NCBI RefSeq assembly: GCF_016862755.1
Contig: NZ_BONO01000009.1
Coordinates: forward strand, 1 to 64,000
DNA length: 64,000 nucleotides
Source of the DNA: Cellulomonas pakistanensis
GTDB lineage: Bacteria; Actinomycetota; Actinomycetes; Actinomycetales; Cellulomonadaceae
Direction: 5' to 3'
Program-made: the position numbers and the translations under genes
Shown: piece after piece, positions 1 to 8,418 of the stretch
Numbering within the stretch: position 1 is the first letter of the stretch
Layout of the letters: every line of letters begins with the position of its first letter
Notes under the pieces: generated by a model
Database searches by the model: none
What the model saw: the letters and a program-made list of their open reading frames with translations, nothing else
Told to the model about the DNA's origin: nothing

Positions 1-32
1 GCAACCTGGCCGAGAGGCGCTACCCGTCCTGA
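1..32 (+). CDS. 3' end of a gene cut by the left edge
   Basis: A reading frame is open from the left edge (codons from base 3) and ends in TGA at 30-32, giving the last residues NLAERRYPS. Too little is visible to name a product. A strong hairpin terminator at 75-112 follows it, which fits a real gene end facing the convergent wzt gene. The frame assignment rests only on nine codons plus this context. Confidence 0.4.
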   Translation, partial: NLAERRYPS

Positions 33-74
33 CGGACCCGGGGACCCTCCCGGACGACGGGCGCGTCCGTGACC

Positions 75-112
75 GGACCGCCCGGTGCGTCGCGCGACGC
101 ACCGGGCGGTCC
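75..112. terminator. Bidirectional terminator hairpin
   Basis: Perfect inverted repeat with 18-nt arms (75-92 and 95-112) around a CG centre, followed on the plus strand by a T-containing tract. It lies between a plus-strand gene end (32) and the minus-strand wzt stop (119), so it can serve both. Confidence 0.85.
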
Positions 113-118
113 TGTCTG

Positions 119-1318
119 TCAGCGGGCGGCGGGCGACAGGGACGCGCCGAGCCGGACGAAGCCCTGCTCCCGCCCGTCGGCCGTCACCGTCAGCCGTGCC
201 CCCTCGCGCAGCCGGTGCAGCTCGGCGCCGGTCGGGCCGGCGATCGCGCCGTGAACCGTGTAGGAACCCTCGCCGAGGTTGACCGCGGCCACCTCGAAGT
301 CGAACGACGCACGTCCGGTGGTGGGGGGCATCGTGACACCCAGCATCTCGCTGTTGGTGCCGAAGAGGTTCTGGCCGACCGAGGACTCGAAGCCGAAGCC
401 CAGCACCCAGCTCTCGAGGCGCTGCTGCGCGTCCACCGTGACCCGCACCGTCACCGGGGCGCCGGCCGCGACGCTGCCGACGGGACGACCCTGCTGGAGC
501 AGTTCGACGGCCTCGACCTCTGCCTCGGGCCGGCTCTCGGGGACGGTGGTCGCCTGCTGCCGTTCGATGTCGGCGGCGCGGATCTGGTCGAACTCCGAAC
601 GCAGGACCCGCAGCGCGTCGCGCGGCTCGCCGTCGGCCTTGATCTGGCCGTGCTCCAGCACCACGGCGCGGTCGCAGACGTCGGCGACCTGGTCGAGCCC
701 GTGGGTCACGAGGACGATCGTGCGGCCCTCGTGCTGGAACGTGCGGATGCGGTCCATGCACTTGCGCTGGAACGGTTCGTCACCCACTGCGAGCACCTCG
801 TCGACCAGCAGGACGTCCGGGTCCACGTGCACGGCGACCGCGAACGCCAGCCGGACGTACATGCCCGACGAGTAGAACTTCACCTGCGTGTCGATGAACG
901 GCTCGATGCCCGAGAAGTCGACGATCGCGTCGAAGTAGCGCTGGGTCTCGGCGTTCGTCAGCCCGAGGATCGAGGCGTTGAGGAAGACGTTCTCGCGGCC
1001 CGTCAGGTCCGGGTGGAAGCCGGCGCCGAGCTCGAGCAGCGCCGCCATCCGCCCGCGGGTCCGGACGCTGCCCGTCGTCGGCTGCAGGATGCCTCCGATG
1101 GTCTTGAGCAACGTGCTCTTGCCCGAGCCGTTGGGGCCGATGAGGCCGACCGACGTCCCGGTCTCGATCTCGAGGTCGATGTCCCGCAGCGCCCAGAAGT
1201 CCTCCTTGTGGAGGTTGGAGCGGCCGAAGTTGACGATGCGCTCCTTGAGCGACTTCTCCTTGCGGATCACGAAGCGCTTGGACACGCCCTTGACCTCGAC
1301 GACGGTGGGCTTGCCCAT
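119..1318 (-). CDS. wzt: Polysaccharide ABC transporter ATP-binding protein (Wzt/TagH type)
   Basis: 399 residues. It energises export of a lipid-linked polysaccharide across the cytoplasmic membrane together with the adjacent permease. The nucleotide-binding domain fills about residues 1-240: Walker A GPNGSGKST, the signature YSSGMYVRLAFAVA characteristic of the Wzt/TagH/RfbB subfamily rather than the usual LSGGQ, and Walker B VLLVDEVLAVGD. About 150 further residues form a beta-rich C-terminal extension like the Wzt carbohydrate-binding domain, which in known Wzt proteins recognises the finished polymer; that specific role is inferred here. The start ATG at 1318 overlaps the permease stop (TGATG), so translation is probably coupled. 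A much longer open frame upstream is a shadow of the permease. Last gene of the 6338-119 operon. Confidence 0.93.
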   Translation of the reverse strand: MGKPTVVEVKGVSKRFVIRKEKSLKERIVNFGRSNLHKEDFWALRDIDLEIETGTSVGLIGPNGSGKSTLLKTIGGILQPTTGSVRTRGRMAALLELGAGFHPDLTGRENVFLNASILGLTNAETQRYFDAIVDFSGIEPFIDTQVKFYSSGMYVRLAFAVAVHVDPDVLLVDEVLAVGDEPFQRKCMDRIRTFQHEGRTIVLVTHGLDQVADVCDRAVVLEHGQIKADGEPRDALRVLRSEFDQIRAADIERQQATTVPESRPEAEVEAVELLQQGRPVGSVAAGAPVTVRVTVDAQQRLESWVLGFGFESSVGQNLFGTNSEMLGVTMPPTTGRASFDFEVAAVNLGEGSYTVHGAIAGPTGAELHRLREGARLTVTADGREQGFVRLGASLSPAAR

Positions 1319-2223
1319 CAGAGCTCCTGCGCGAAGTTGCCCTGGAGGCGCGCGAACACGCGCTGCCCGATCAGGGTGAAGAGGACGCCGATACCCAGCC
1401 AGATCCACAGACGGGTGTCGATGTCGGGCGGGTACGGCTGGTCGCTGCCCGCGACCCAGAACGTCTTCTGGAACCCCATGATCGCGATCGTGACCGGGTT
1501 CGTCAGGTACAGCTGCTTGAGCGCCTCGTTGCCGACCTCGCCGCTGACCAGAGCCCACGAGTACGCGATCGGGGACGCCCAGAAGAAGATCATCATCGCG
1601 ATCTCGACCAGGTACTGGATGTCGCGCAGGTAGACGTTGACCGCGGACAGCAGCAGGGCCCAGCCCAGCGCGGTCACGATGATCACGGCCAGCGACAGCG
1701 GGAGGTAGCCCCAGCGCGTCCCGGTGGGCACCTTGCCGACCGCGACGGTGGCGGCGAAGAGGATGACCAGCTGGATCGCGAAGTTGAACAGCGCGGAGCC
1801 CAGCGCGGCGAGCGGGAAGATCTCGCGCGGCAGGTACACCTTCTTGATCAGCCCGGCATTGCCCACGATCGAGCCCGTCCCGGTGCTCACGGCCTCGGAG
1901 AACAGACCCCAGGCGGTCAGGCCGGTGTAGATGTAGATCGCGAAGTCGGGGATCGCCCGCGCCGCACCCAGGAACTTGCCCAGAGCGATGTAGTAGATGA
2001 GCAGCATCGCGATCGGCCGCATGAGGCTCCACAGGAAGCCCAGGGCGCTGTCCTTGTAGCGCGCTTTGAGCTCTCGGCGGATCAGCATGTCGAGCAGCTC
2101 GCGGTGGGACCAGATGTCCTTGACCTGTCCGGCGAGGCCCCGGGCGATGCCCGGCTTCGGCCCGGTCGTGCGCAGCGGCTCCTGCTCGAGGCGCGCGGCC
2201 CGCGCGTCACTGATGGTGGTCAT
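1318..2223 (-). CDS. wzm: Polysaccharide ABC transporter permease (Wzm/TagG type)
   Basis: 301 residues, the usual size of ABC-2-type polysaccharide export permeases. A cytoplasmic N-terminus of about 55 residues contains the family motif RELKARYKDSALGFLWSLM, followed by roughly six hydrophobic segments and the conserved KKVYLPREIFP segment. It should dimerise and pair with the overlapping Wzt-type ATPase. The ATG at 2223 is preceded by GGGAG at about ten bases, on the long side; the upstream extension of the frame is antisense-like sequence. It is 52 nt downstream of the glycosyltransferase stop at 2276, so probably still in the same operon. Confidence 0.92.
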   Translation of the reverse strand: MTTISDARAARLEQEPLRTTGPKPGIARGLAGQVKDIWSHRELLDMLIRRELKARYKDSALGFLWSLMRPIAMLLIYYIALGKFLGAARAIPDFAIYIYTGLTAWGLFSEAVSTGTGSIVGNAGLIKKVYLPREIFPLAALGSALFNFAIQLVILFAATVAVGKVPTGTRWGYLPLSLAVIIVTALGWALLLSAVNVYLRDIQYLVEIAMMIFFWASPIAYSWALVSGEVGNEALKQLYLTNPVTIAIMGFQKTFWVAGSDQPYPPDIDTRLWIWLGIGVLFTLIGQRVFARLQGNFAQEL

Positions 2224-2275
2224 GCGATGCAAGCTCCCGGTGTCGACGGCCGACCGCTGGATCGGCCCGGACAGA

Positions 2276-3853
2276 CTACTCGTGCGAGGTGGGCGACCCT
2301 GCGCCCGGGTCGCCGGCGCCGTGCAGCACCGACCAGACCCGGCGGGCGTAGTCGTCCCAGCCGGTCTCCGGGACCGCGGCCGCCTCGGCGGCGAGACGCG
2401 CGTGGAGGGCGTCGTCCACGAGCAGACGGGCGAGCCCGTCGGCGATCGCGTGGTCGTCCCGCGGGTCGACCAGCAGGACCCCGCCGTGGGCGGCGATCTC
2501 ACGCATGCTGCCGAAGTCCGAGGCGAGCGCGGGCGTGCCGGCGGAGACCGACTCCGCGACCGGCAGGCCGTAGCCCTCGTTGAGCGACGGGAACACGGTG
2601 CACCGCGCGACGCGGTACGCCGCCCAGAGCAGGCGGTCGTCCAGCCGGCTGACGGACTCGACGGGACGGCCGGAGGCCGCGAGCTCCTCCAGGCGGCGGG
2701 TGAACGCCGCGCCGTTCCACGAGTTCCCGCCGACGAACGTCAGGCTGAACTGCAGCCCACGGCGCCAGAGCAGCTCGGCCGCGTGCAGCACCGCCAGGTG
2801 GTTCTTCCGTGGCTCGTGGCTGCCCACGCAGAGCACGAGCGGCAGGCCGCCGACCTCGAACCGGTCCCGGGCCTCGGCCAGGTCGTCGGGCGTGGCGGCC
2901 GGGGCGTGCGCGGGGAGCGGCACCTCCTCGATGGCCGGGCCGGTCAGCCCCGTCCCGCCGAGCATCCGCCGCCAGCCTGCGTACTCCGTCGCGGCGGCCC
3001 GTGAGATGGGGGCGACCGTGTCGAAGTGCGCGACGGCCGCGAGGTTGAGGGCGAACACGGCGGCGAACCCCTCGGCGGACGTCTCCGCGGACGTGACGGG
3101 CACCAGGTCGAACCCGATCACGCCGCAGCGCGTCGGGGCGAACCGCGCGAGCGCGTTCAGCGCCGAGCATCGCCGGGGCTGGATCGCGAGCTCGGGCAGC
3201 AGGTACGTCCCGCCCCAGGGGACCACCACCGTGCTGCGGGCGTCGGCCCGGGCCTCCAGGACGGACACCGTCGGCGTCGCCGTGGTCCCGGCGAGGGCGT
3301 GGTCGCGCTCGGCGTCGTCGAGGAGGCGCAGGGCGTCCAGCTCGGCGGTCCAGGCGACGGCCGTCGCGTCGTGCGTGTCCCGCCACGCGCGTCCGACGTG
3401 GCGCGCGACCCGCTGGATGCCGGTGCCGAGCGGGTAGAGCACGAGGTCGCCCATGTCCACGAGGTCGCTGCCTCGCAGCACGCGGACCTCCCGGAGCGCG
3501 GACGCGTCCGTGCCGGCGCTCCGTGCCGCGGCCAGAACCGCCCCGGGCCCCTCCCGCCGGGCGGCCCGTCGCGCGGCGACGACCTCCCCGGGCTCGGGGA
3601 GCCGGGCGGACAGCACCGCGAGAGCGAGCCACACGACAGCGTCCGGCGCGTCCGCGAGCAGGGCGAGCGCGCGATCCTCGACGGTGACGCCGGCGACCTG
3701 CACCGGGCGGGGCGCGTCGCCCGCGTCCTCCTCGAGCGTCGTGACGAGCGTCCGCATCCGACGCTCCCACGTCTCGGCGGGAAGGCCGGTCTCCGTGACC
3801 TGGGCGATCGCCCGGCGCGTGCGCCCCAGCACCCTGTCGACCAGCTGTGTCAT
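2276..3853 (-). CDS. GT4-type glycosyltransferase (paralogue of the next gene)
   Basis: 525 residues. The C-terminal half (about 220-520) is a GT-B glycosyltransferase group 1 domain: GSHEPRKNHLAVLHAAELL for the nucleotide-sugar-binding start, and a SLNEGYGLPVAES motif holding the catalytic-type glutamates. The N-terminal half carries a segment with GTGIQRVARHV that recurs as NGIQRVAREV in the neighbouring gene, so the two are paralogues with the same domain order. Substrate unknown; the context (Wzm/Wzt exporter) suggests adding a sugar to a lipid-linked wall polysaccharide on the cytoplasmic side. Start ATG 3853 overlaps the upstream stop by four bases (ATGA). Confidence 0.88.
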   Translation of the reverse strand: MTQLVDRVLGRTRRAIAQVTETGLPAETWERRMRTLVTTLEEDAGDAPRPVQVAGVTVEDRALALLADAPDAVVWLALAVLSARLPEPGEVVAARRAARREGPGAVLAAARSAGTDASALREVRVLRGSDLVDMGDLVLYPLGTGIQRVARHVGRAWRDTHDATAVAWTAELDALRLLDDAERDHALAGTTATPTVSVLEARADARSTVVVPWGGTYLLPELAIQPRRCSALNALARFAPTRCGVIGFDLVPVTSAETSAEGFAAVFALNLAAVAHFDTVAPISRAAATEYAGWRRMLGGTGLTGPAIEEVPLPAHAPAATPDDLAEARDRFEVGGLPLVLCVGSHEPRKNHLAVLHAAELLWRRGLQFSLTFVGGNSWNGAAFTRRLEELAASGRPVESVSRLDDRLLWAAYRVARCTVFPSLNEGYGLPVAESVSAGTPALASDFGSMREIAAHGGVLLVDPRDDHAIADGLARLLVDDALHARLAAEAAAVPETGWDDYARRVWSVLHGAGDPGAGSPTSHE

Positions 3854-5361
3854 GCCGTCCCCTCCACGAGAGCCACCCAGAGCTCGGCGGCGTAGTCGTC
3901 CCAGTCGCGCGCCGGCCGGCGGGACGCCTCGGCCCGGAGCTCTTCGCGCAGCCCGGGCTCGGTCACGATGCGCCGGAGCCCGTCGAGCACGTCGTCGTCG
4001 TCGCGCGGGTCCACGACGACGCAACCGCCGTCCCGCGCGATCTGGCCCTGGCTGCCGTACCGCGTCGTCAGGACCGGGGTGCCGCAGGCCAGCGACTCCG
4101 CGACCGGCAGGCCGTAGCCCTCGTGCAGCGAGACGAACGCCGTGCACGACGCGCTGCGGATCAGGTCCCACATCTCCGCGTCACCGACCCCACGGCGCCA
4201 GGTCAGCGGCCGGCCGGCGGCCTGCAGCCGTGCCATGTCGGCCTCCACGGCGGACGAGTCCCAGCCGGGTCCACCGACCAGGCACAGCTCGAAGTCGGCG
4301 CCCTCGGACCACAGTCGCTCGGCCGCCTGGAGCAGCGCCCCGTGGTTCTTGTGCGGCTCGAGCCTGCCGACGCTGAGCACGAGGGGCCGGGCCGGCTCCC
4401 GCCGCACCCACCCCTCCGGTGCGGGGGGCACGGTGGTGGGCAGCACCACCTCCGTGACGACGGGACCCGCGAGCCCCTGGGCGTCGAGGGCCCCGGAGAA
4501 CCCGCGGAACTCCTCCGCGGCCGACTCGCTGATGCCCGCGACCCGGCGGACGTGCTTCACGGCGGTGAGGTAGGTGACGAACCCGTTCGGCTCGCCGAGC
4601 GGCCGGATGTCCGCGCTGATGAGCGGGATCGCGTCGTAGCCGATCGCCGAGACGGCGGAGCCCGACAGCTCGGCCAGAGTCGCGAGCCGGCTGCTGCGCA
4701 GGTCAGGGAGCGGCACCTCGAGCAGCACCACGCGGGACCGCCACGGGATCACGAGCGGCTGCCGCGCGGCGTCCCCGTCCTCCTCCTCGACGAGCCCGAG
4801 CGCCGCCGCGCCGGTGTCCCGCCACCGCGTCGCGCGTTCGGTCTCCCGCGCGGTGAGGGCGCGCGTCGCGCCGGCCGACTCGGTCCAGGCCACGAACGTC
4901 ACGGCCCGGTCCGCCCAGCGCCGCGCGACCTCGCGGGCGACCCGCTGGATCCCGTTGTGGAAGTCGAACCGCGCGCACATGTCCACGTCGACCACGACGT
5001 CCGAGGTGACGACGGCCTCGCGGTCGTGACCTCGGTGCGCCGCGGCGATCGCGTGGGCGCGCTCGAGCAGCCGGAGCGTGAGTCCGTCCCCGTCCTCCAG
5101 ATCCGCCGCCCGGCGGATCTCCCGGACGTCGTCCGCGCCGGGGTACGCACCGGCGAGCAGGGTGAGGACGAGCCAGGCCACCTCCGGGGCGCGCGACCCG
5201 ACGAGGAGCCCGACCAGGGCCTGCAGGCACGCGTCCGCGTCGCGCGCCGCGTCCGCCTCGCGCGCCGGGGGGTCGGCCAGGGCGGCCTCGGCGCCGGCGC
5301 GCAGCCGCTGGGCGAGCAGGCGCGTGACCTCGGCGTCCCGATCCGCGGCGGGGGCCGTCAC
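3850..5361 (-). CDS. GT4-type glycosyltransferase
   Basis: 503 residues with the same layout as its downstream neighbour: an N-terminal region with FHNGIQRVAREVARRW and a C-terminal GT-B domain with SVGRLEPHKNHGALLQ and SLHEGYGLPVAES. Start GTG at 5361 overlaps the FkbM gene stop (GTGA) and its own stop overlaps the next ATG, so three genes are translationally coupled. Acceptor and donor cannot be read from sequence. The pair probably arose by tandem duplication and then diverged; similarity is obvious in the motifs but low overall. Confidence 0.88.
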   Translation of the reverse strand: MTAPAADRDAEVTRLLAQRLRAGAEAALADPPAREADAARDADACLQALVGLLVGSRAPEVAWLVLTLLAGAYPGADDVREIRRAADLEDGDGLTLRLLERAHAIAAAHRGHDREAVVTSDVVVDVDMCARFDFHNGIQRVAREVARRWADRAVTFVAWTESAGATRALTARETERATRWRDTGAAALGLVEEEDGDAARQPLVIPWRSRVVLLEVPLPDLRSSRLATLAELSGSAVSAIGYDAIPLISADIRPLGEPNGFVTYLTAVKHVRRVAGISESAAEEFRGFSGALDAQGLAGPVVTEVVLPTTVPPAPEGWVRREPARPLVLSVGRLEPHKNHGALLQAAERLWSEGADFELCLVGGPGWDSSAVEADMARLQAAGRPLTWRRGVGDAEMWDLIRSASCTAFVSLHEGYGLPVAESLACGTPVLTTRYGSQGQIARDGGCVVVDPRDDDDVLDGLRRIVTEPGLREELRAEASRRPARDWDDYAAELWVALVEGTA

Positions 5362-6338
5362 CGGCCCGCCCGGGCGGACCGGCGGACGGCACGCAGGGGC
5401 GCCGTGATCCGCCAGGAGAGCGTGCGGCGGGTGGCGTCCAGCTCCTGCTCCAGGTGCGCCGCGCGTGCCGCGGCCGCGGGGTCCACGTGGCTGGTGACGA
5501 CGGGTGCGGCAGCCGCGGCCCAGCGGGTGAGCGCGGTCGTGCGCCACCGCACGGTCTCGGCGCGGGTGCGCTCCACCAGCTGCTCGGCGTCCTCGAGCGC
5601 GCGCTGCTGCCGGTCGATCTGCTCTCGGCGCTGCCGGTCCAGGTCGGTGTCGAACTCGTCGAGCGGGCAGGCCGGGTACGACAGGAGCTCGACGAGCTCG
5701 GGGTGGTCGGGCGACGCGTAGAACCGCGACAGCCCGTCGAACAGGCAGGGGACGTAGCCCGCCTCGAGCAGCCTGGGCTCCCAGGCGTGATGCGTCTGCT
5801 CGGTGCTGCGCGGCGCGGTCGACTCGACGACGAGGATCCAGGGTCGCCAGCGCGTGAGGTCGAACGAGCGCAGGACCTCCGGCTCGGCGCCCTCCACGTC
5901 CACCGAGACGAAGTGGATGTCGCGGCCCTCCCAGCCCGCGCTCTCCAGGATCTCGTCCAGCGTCCGGGCCGGGACGGCCACGTCCCGGCTCTCCCAGCCG
6001 TCCTGGCGGTGCCGCTCGCTGACGTCGTCGACGAGCGTGGACAGGCCGGTGTCGCCGATGACGTGCAGCGTGACGCTGTCGATCGGCTGGTCGGTGACCG
6101 CCGCCTCGACGAGGGTGTCGCGGGGGCGCTCCCGGCGGTGCGCCTCGGCGAAGACCGGGACGGGCTCGACCGTGATGCCGCTCCAGCCCTGGTCGTAGAA
6201 CCCGCGCGTCAGCGAGTAGAGCCTGGGGTCGTTCGCGCCGACGTCCACGTACGAGCCGGCGGTCACGTCCCGGAGCGCCCGGCGGAGGACGACGTCCTCG
6301 CGGTTCTGTCCGTACGACACGAAGGTCTGCGCAGTCAC
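5358..6338 (-). CDS. FkbM family SAM-dependent methyltransferase
   Basis: 326 residues. Opens with TFVSYGQNREDVVLRRAL, the standard N-terminus of FkbM proteins in sugar clusters, then the SAM-binding motif YVDVGANDP and the FVSVDVEGAEPEVL motif. FkbM enzymes O-methylate small molecules or sugars; here capping or decoration of a glycan is the likely job. The last about 100 residues are a charged, probable coiled-coil tail ending in SWRITAPLRAVRR, a tail often seen on glycan-locus enzymes. The start is set by promoter geometry: a TACGAT -10 element (6345-6350 on the minus strand) lies exactly 6 nt before GTG 6338, giving a leaderless mRNA. First gene of the export operon. Confidence 0.9.
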   Translation of the reverse strand: MTAQTFVSYGQNREDVVLRRALRDVTAGSYVDVGANDPRLYSLTRGFYDQGWSGITVEPVPVFAEAHRRERPRDTLVEAAVTDQPIDSVTLHVIGDTGLSTLVDDVSERHRQDGWESRDVAVPARTLDEILESAGWEGRDIHFVSVDVEGAEPEVLRSFDLTRWRPWILVVESTAPRSTEQTHHAWEPRLLEAGYVPCLFDGLSRFYASPDHPELVELLSYPACPLDEFDTDLDRQRREQIDRQQRALEDAEQLVERTRAETVRWRTTALTRWAAAAAPVVTSHVDPAAAARAAHLEQELDATRRTLSWRITAPLRAVRRSARAGR

Positions 6339-6344
6339 CCCGGC

Positions 6345-6350
6345 ATCGTA
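6345..6350 (-). promoter_or_regulatory. -10 element, leaderless promoter of FkbM operon
   Basis: TACGAT on the minus strand, six bases before the GTG start at 6338, matching the actinobacterial leaderless pattern (TANNNT, then 6-7 nt, then start). No clear -35 box. Confidence 0.6.
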
Positions 6351-6396
6351 GGCGACCACGCCCTGGGCCAGGGCGCCCCCGCGGTTCGGGTGCCGA

Positions 6397-6402
6397 TATG
6401 CT
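6397..6402 (+). promoter_or_regulatory. -10 element for gmd operon
   Basis: TATGCT about 41 bases before the gmd ATG. It is divergent from the FkbM promoter about 46 bp away. -35 not recognisable. Confidence 0.45.
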
Positions 6403-6443
6403 CGACCGACCGCATCCCGACCGTCGACAGGAACCCGAGAGCC

Positions 6444-7430
<987 letters not shown>

Positions 7431-7434
7431 GCCG

Positions 7435-8418
7435 GTGACGACGACGTTCGTCACCGGCATCACGGGGCAGGACGGGACCTACCTGGTCGAGCGGCTGCTC
7501 GACGAGGGCACCGAGGTGCACGGGCTCGTCCGCCCCGGTGACGGCGGGCAGTCGGCGCTCCGCGCCCGGCACCCCGGCGTCGTGCTGCACGAGGGCGACC
7601 TCGGCGACCCCGACCGGCTGGCCGCGATCGTCGCCGACGTGGCGCCGGACGAGGTGGTCAACCTCGCGGGGATCAGCTCGGTCGCGCTGTCGTGGCAGGA
7701 GCCGGTCCTGACGGCGCGCCTGTCGGGCCTGGCCGTCGCGGTCCTGCTCGAGGCCGCGCACGAGGTGCAGGAGTCGGCGGGCCGCCCGGTGCGGTTCCTG
7801 CAGGCGTCGAGCTCGGAGATCTTCGGCCAGCCCGAGTCGGAGCCGCAGGACGAGCGCACCCCCGTCCGGCCGGTCTCGCCCTACGGCTCGGCGAAGGCGT
7901 TCGCGCACCACCAGGTGGGCGTGTACCGGGGCCGTGGCCTGCACGCGGCGACGGCGATCCTGTTCAACCACGAGTCGCCGCTGCGTCCGACCACGTTCGT
8001 CACGCGGAAGATCACGGCCGCCGCGGCGGCGATCGGCCGGACCGGGACCGGAACGATCGCCCTCGGCAACCTCGACGCGCGGCGCGACTGGGGCTGGGCG
8101 CCGGACTACGTCGACGCCATGCTGCGCGCGCTGCGGCACGGCGTCCCGGACGACTTCGTCGTGGCCACCGGCCGGACCCGCTCGGTCCGCGACTTCGCGG
8201 AGGCTGCCCTGCGCCGCGCCGGGGTCGGGGACGACTGGGAGCGTTTCGTCGAGGTGGACCCGCGGTTCTTCCGGCCGGCGGACGCCGCGGTCATGGTCGG
8301 CGACCCGTCCAAGGCGGAGCGCGAGCTGGGGTGGCGCCGCACGGTGGAGTTCGAGGAGGTCGTCGGTCGCATGGTCGACCACGACCTGGAGCTGGCGGAG
8401 AGGGGAGCCGGGGCGTGA
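7435..8418 (+). CDS. Second GDP-mannose 4,6-dehydratase-like SDR enzyme
   Basis: 327 residues and clearly paralogous to the gene before it: ITGITGQDGTYL, SSSEIFG, YGSAK, LFNHESP, FVTRKI and LGNLDARRDWGWAPDYVDAM are all kept. Both enzymes keep the Ser-Ser-Glu site typical of dehydratases, so this copy does not look like a plain GDP-keto-deoxymannose reductase (Rmd). It may be a second dehydratase with other specificity, or a reductase or epimerase that evolved from one; sequence does not decide. GTG 7435 start is 4 nt after the gmd stop, and its own stop overlaps the next start (GTGA). Confidence 0.85.
   Translation: MTTTFVTGITGQDGTYLVERLLDEGTEVHGLVRPGDGGQSALRARHPGVVLHEGDLGDPDRLAAIVADVAPDEVVNLAGISSVALSWQEPVLTARLSGLAVAVLLEAAHEVQESAGRPVRFLQASSSEIFGQPESEPQDERTPVRPVSPYGSAKAFAHHQVGVYRGRGLHAATAILFNHESPLRPTTFVTRKITAAAAAIGRTGTGTIALGNLDARRDWGWAPDYVDAMLRALRHGVPDDFVVATGRTRSVRDFAEAALRRAGVGDDWERFVEVDPRFFRPADAAVMVGDPSKAERELGWRRTVEFEEVVGRMVDHDLELAERGAGA

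Noticed and set aside
119-2032. Long fusion-like frame joining the Wzt gene to upstream sequence
   Set aside because: The upstream half is the wrong frame of the permease; the true start at 1318 overlaps the permease stop.
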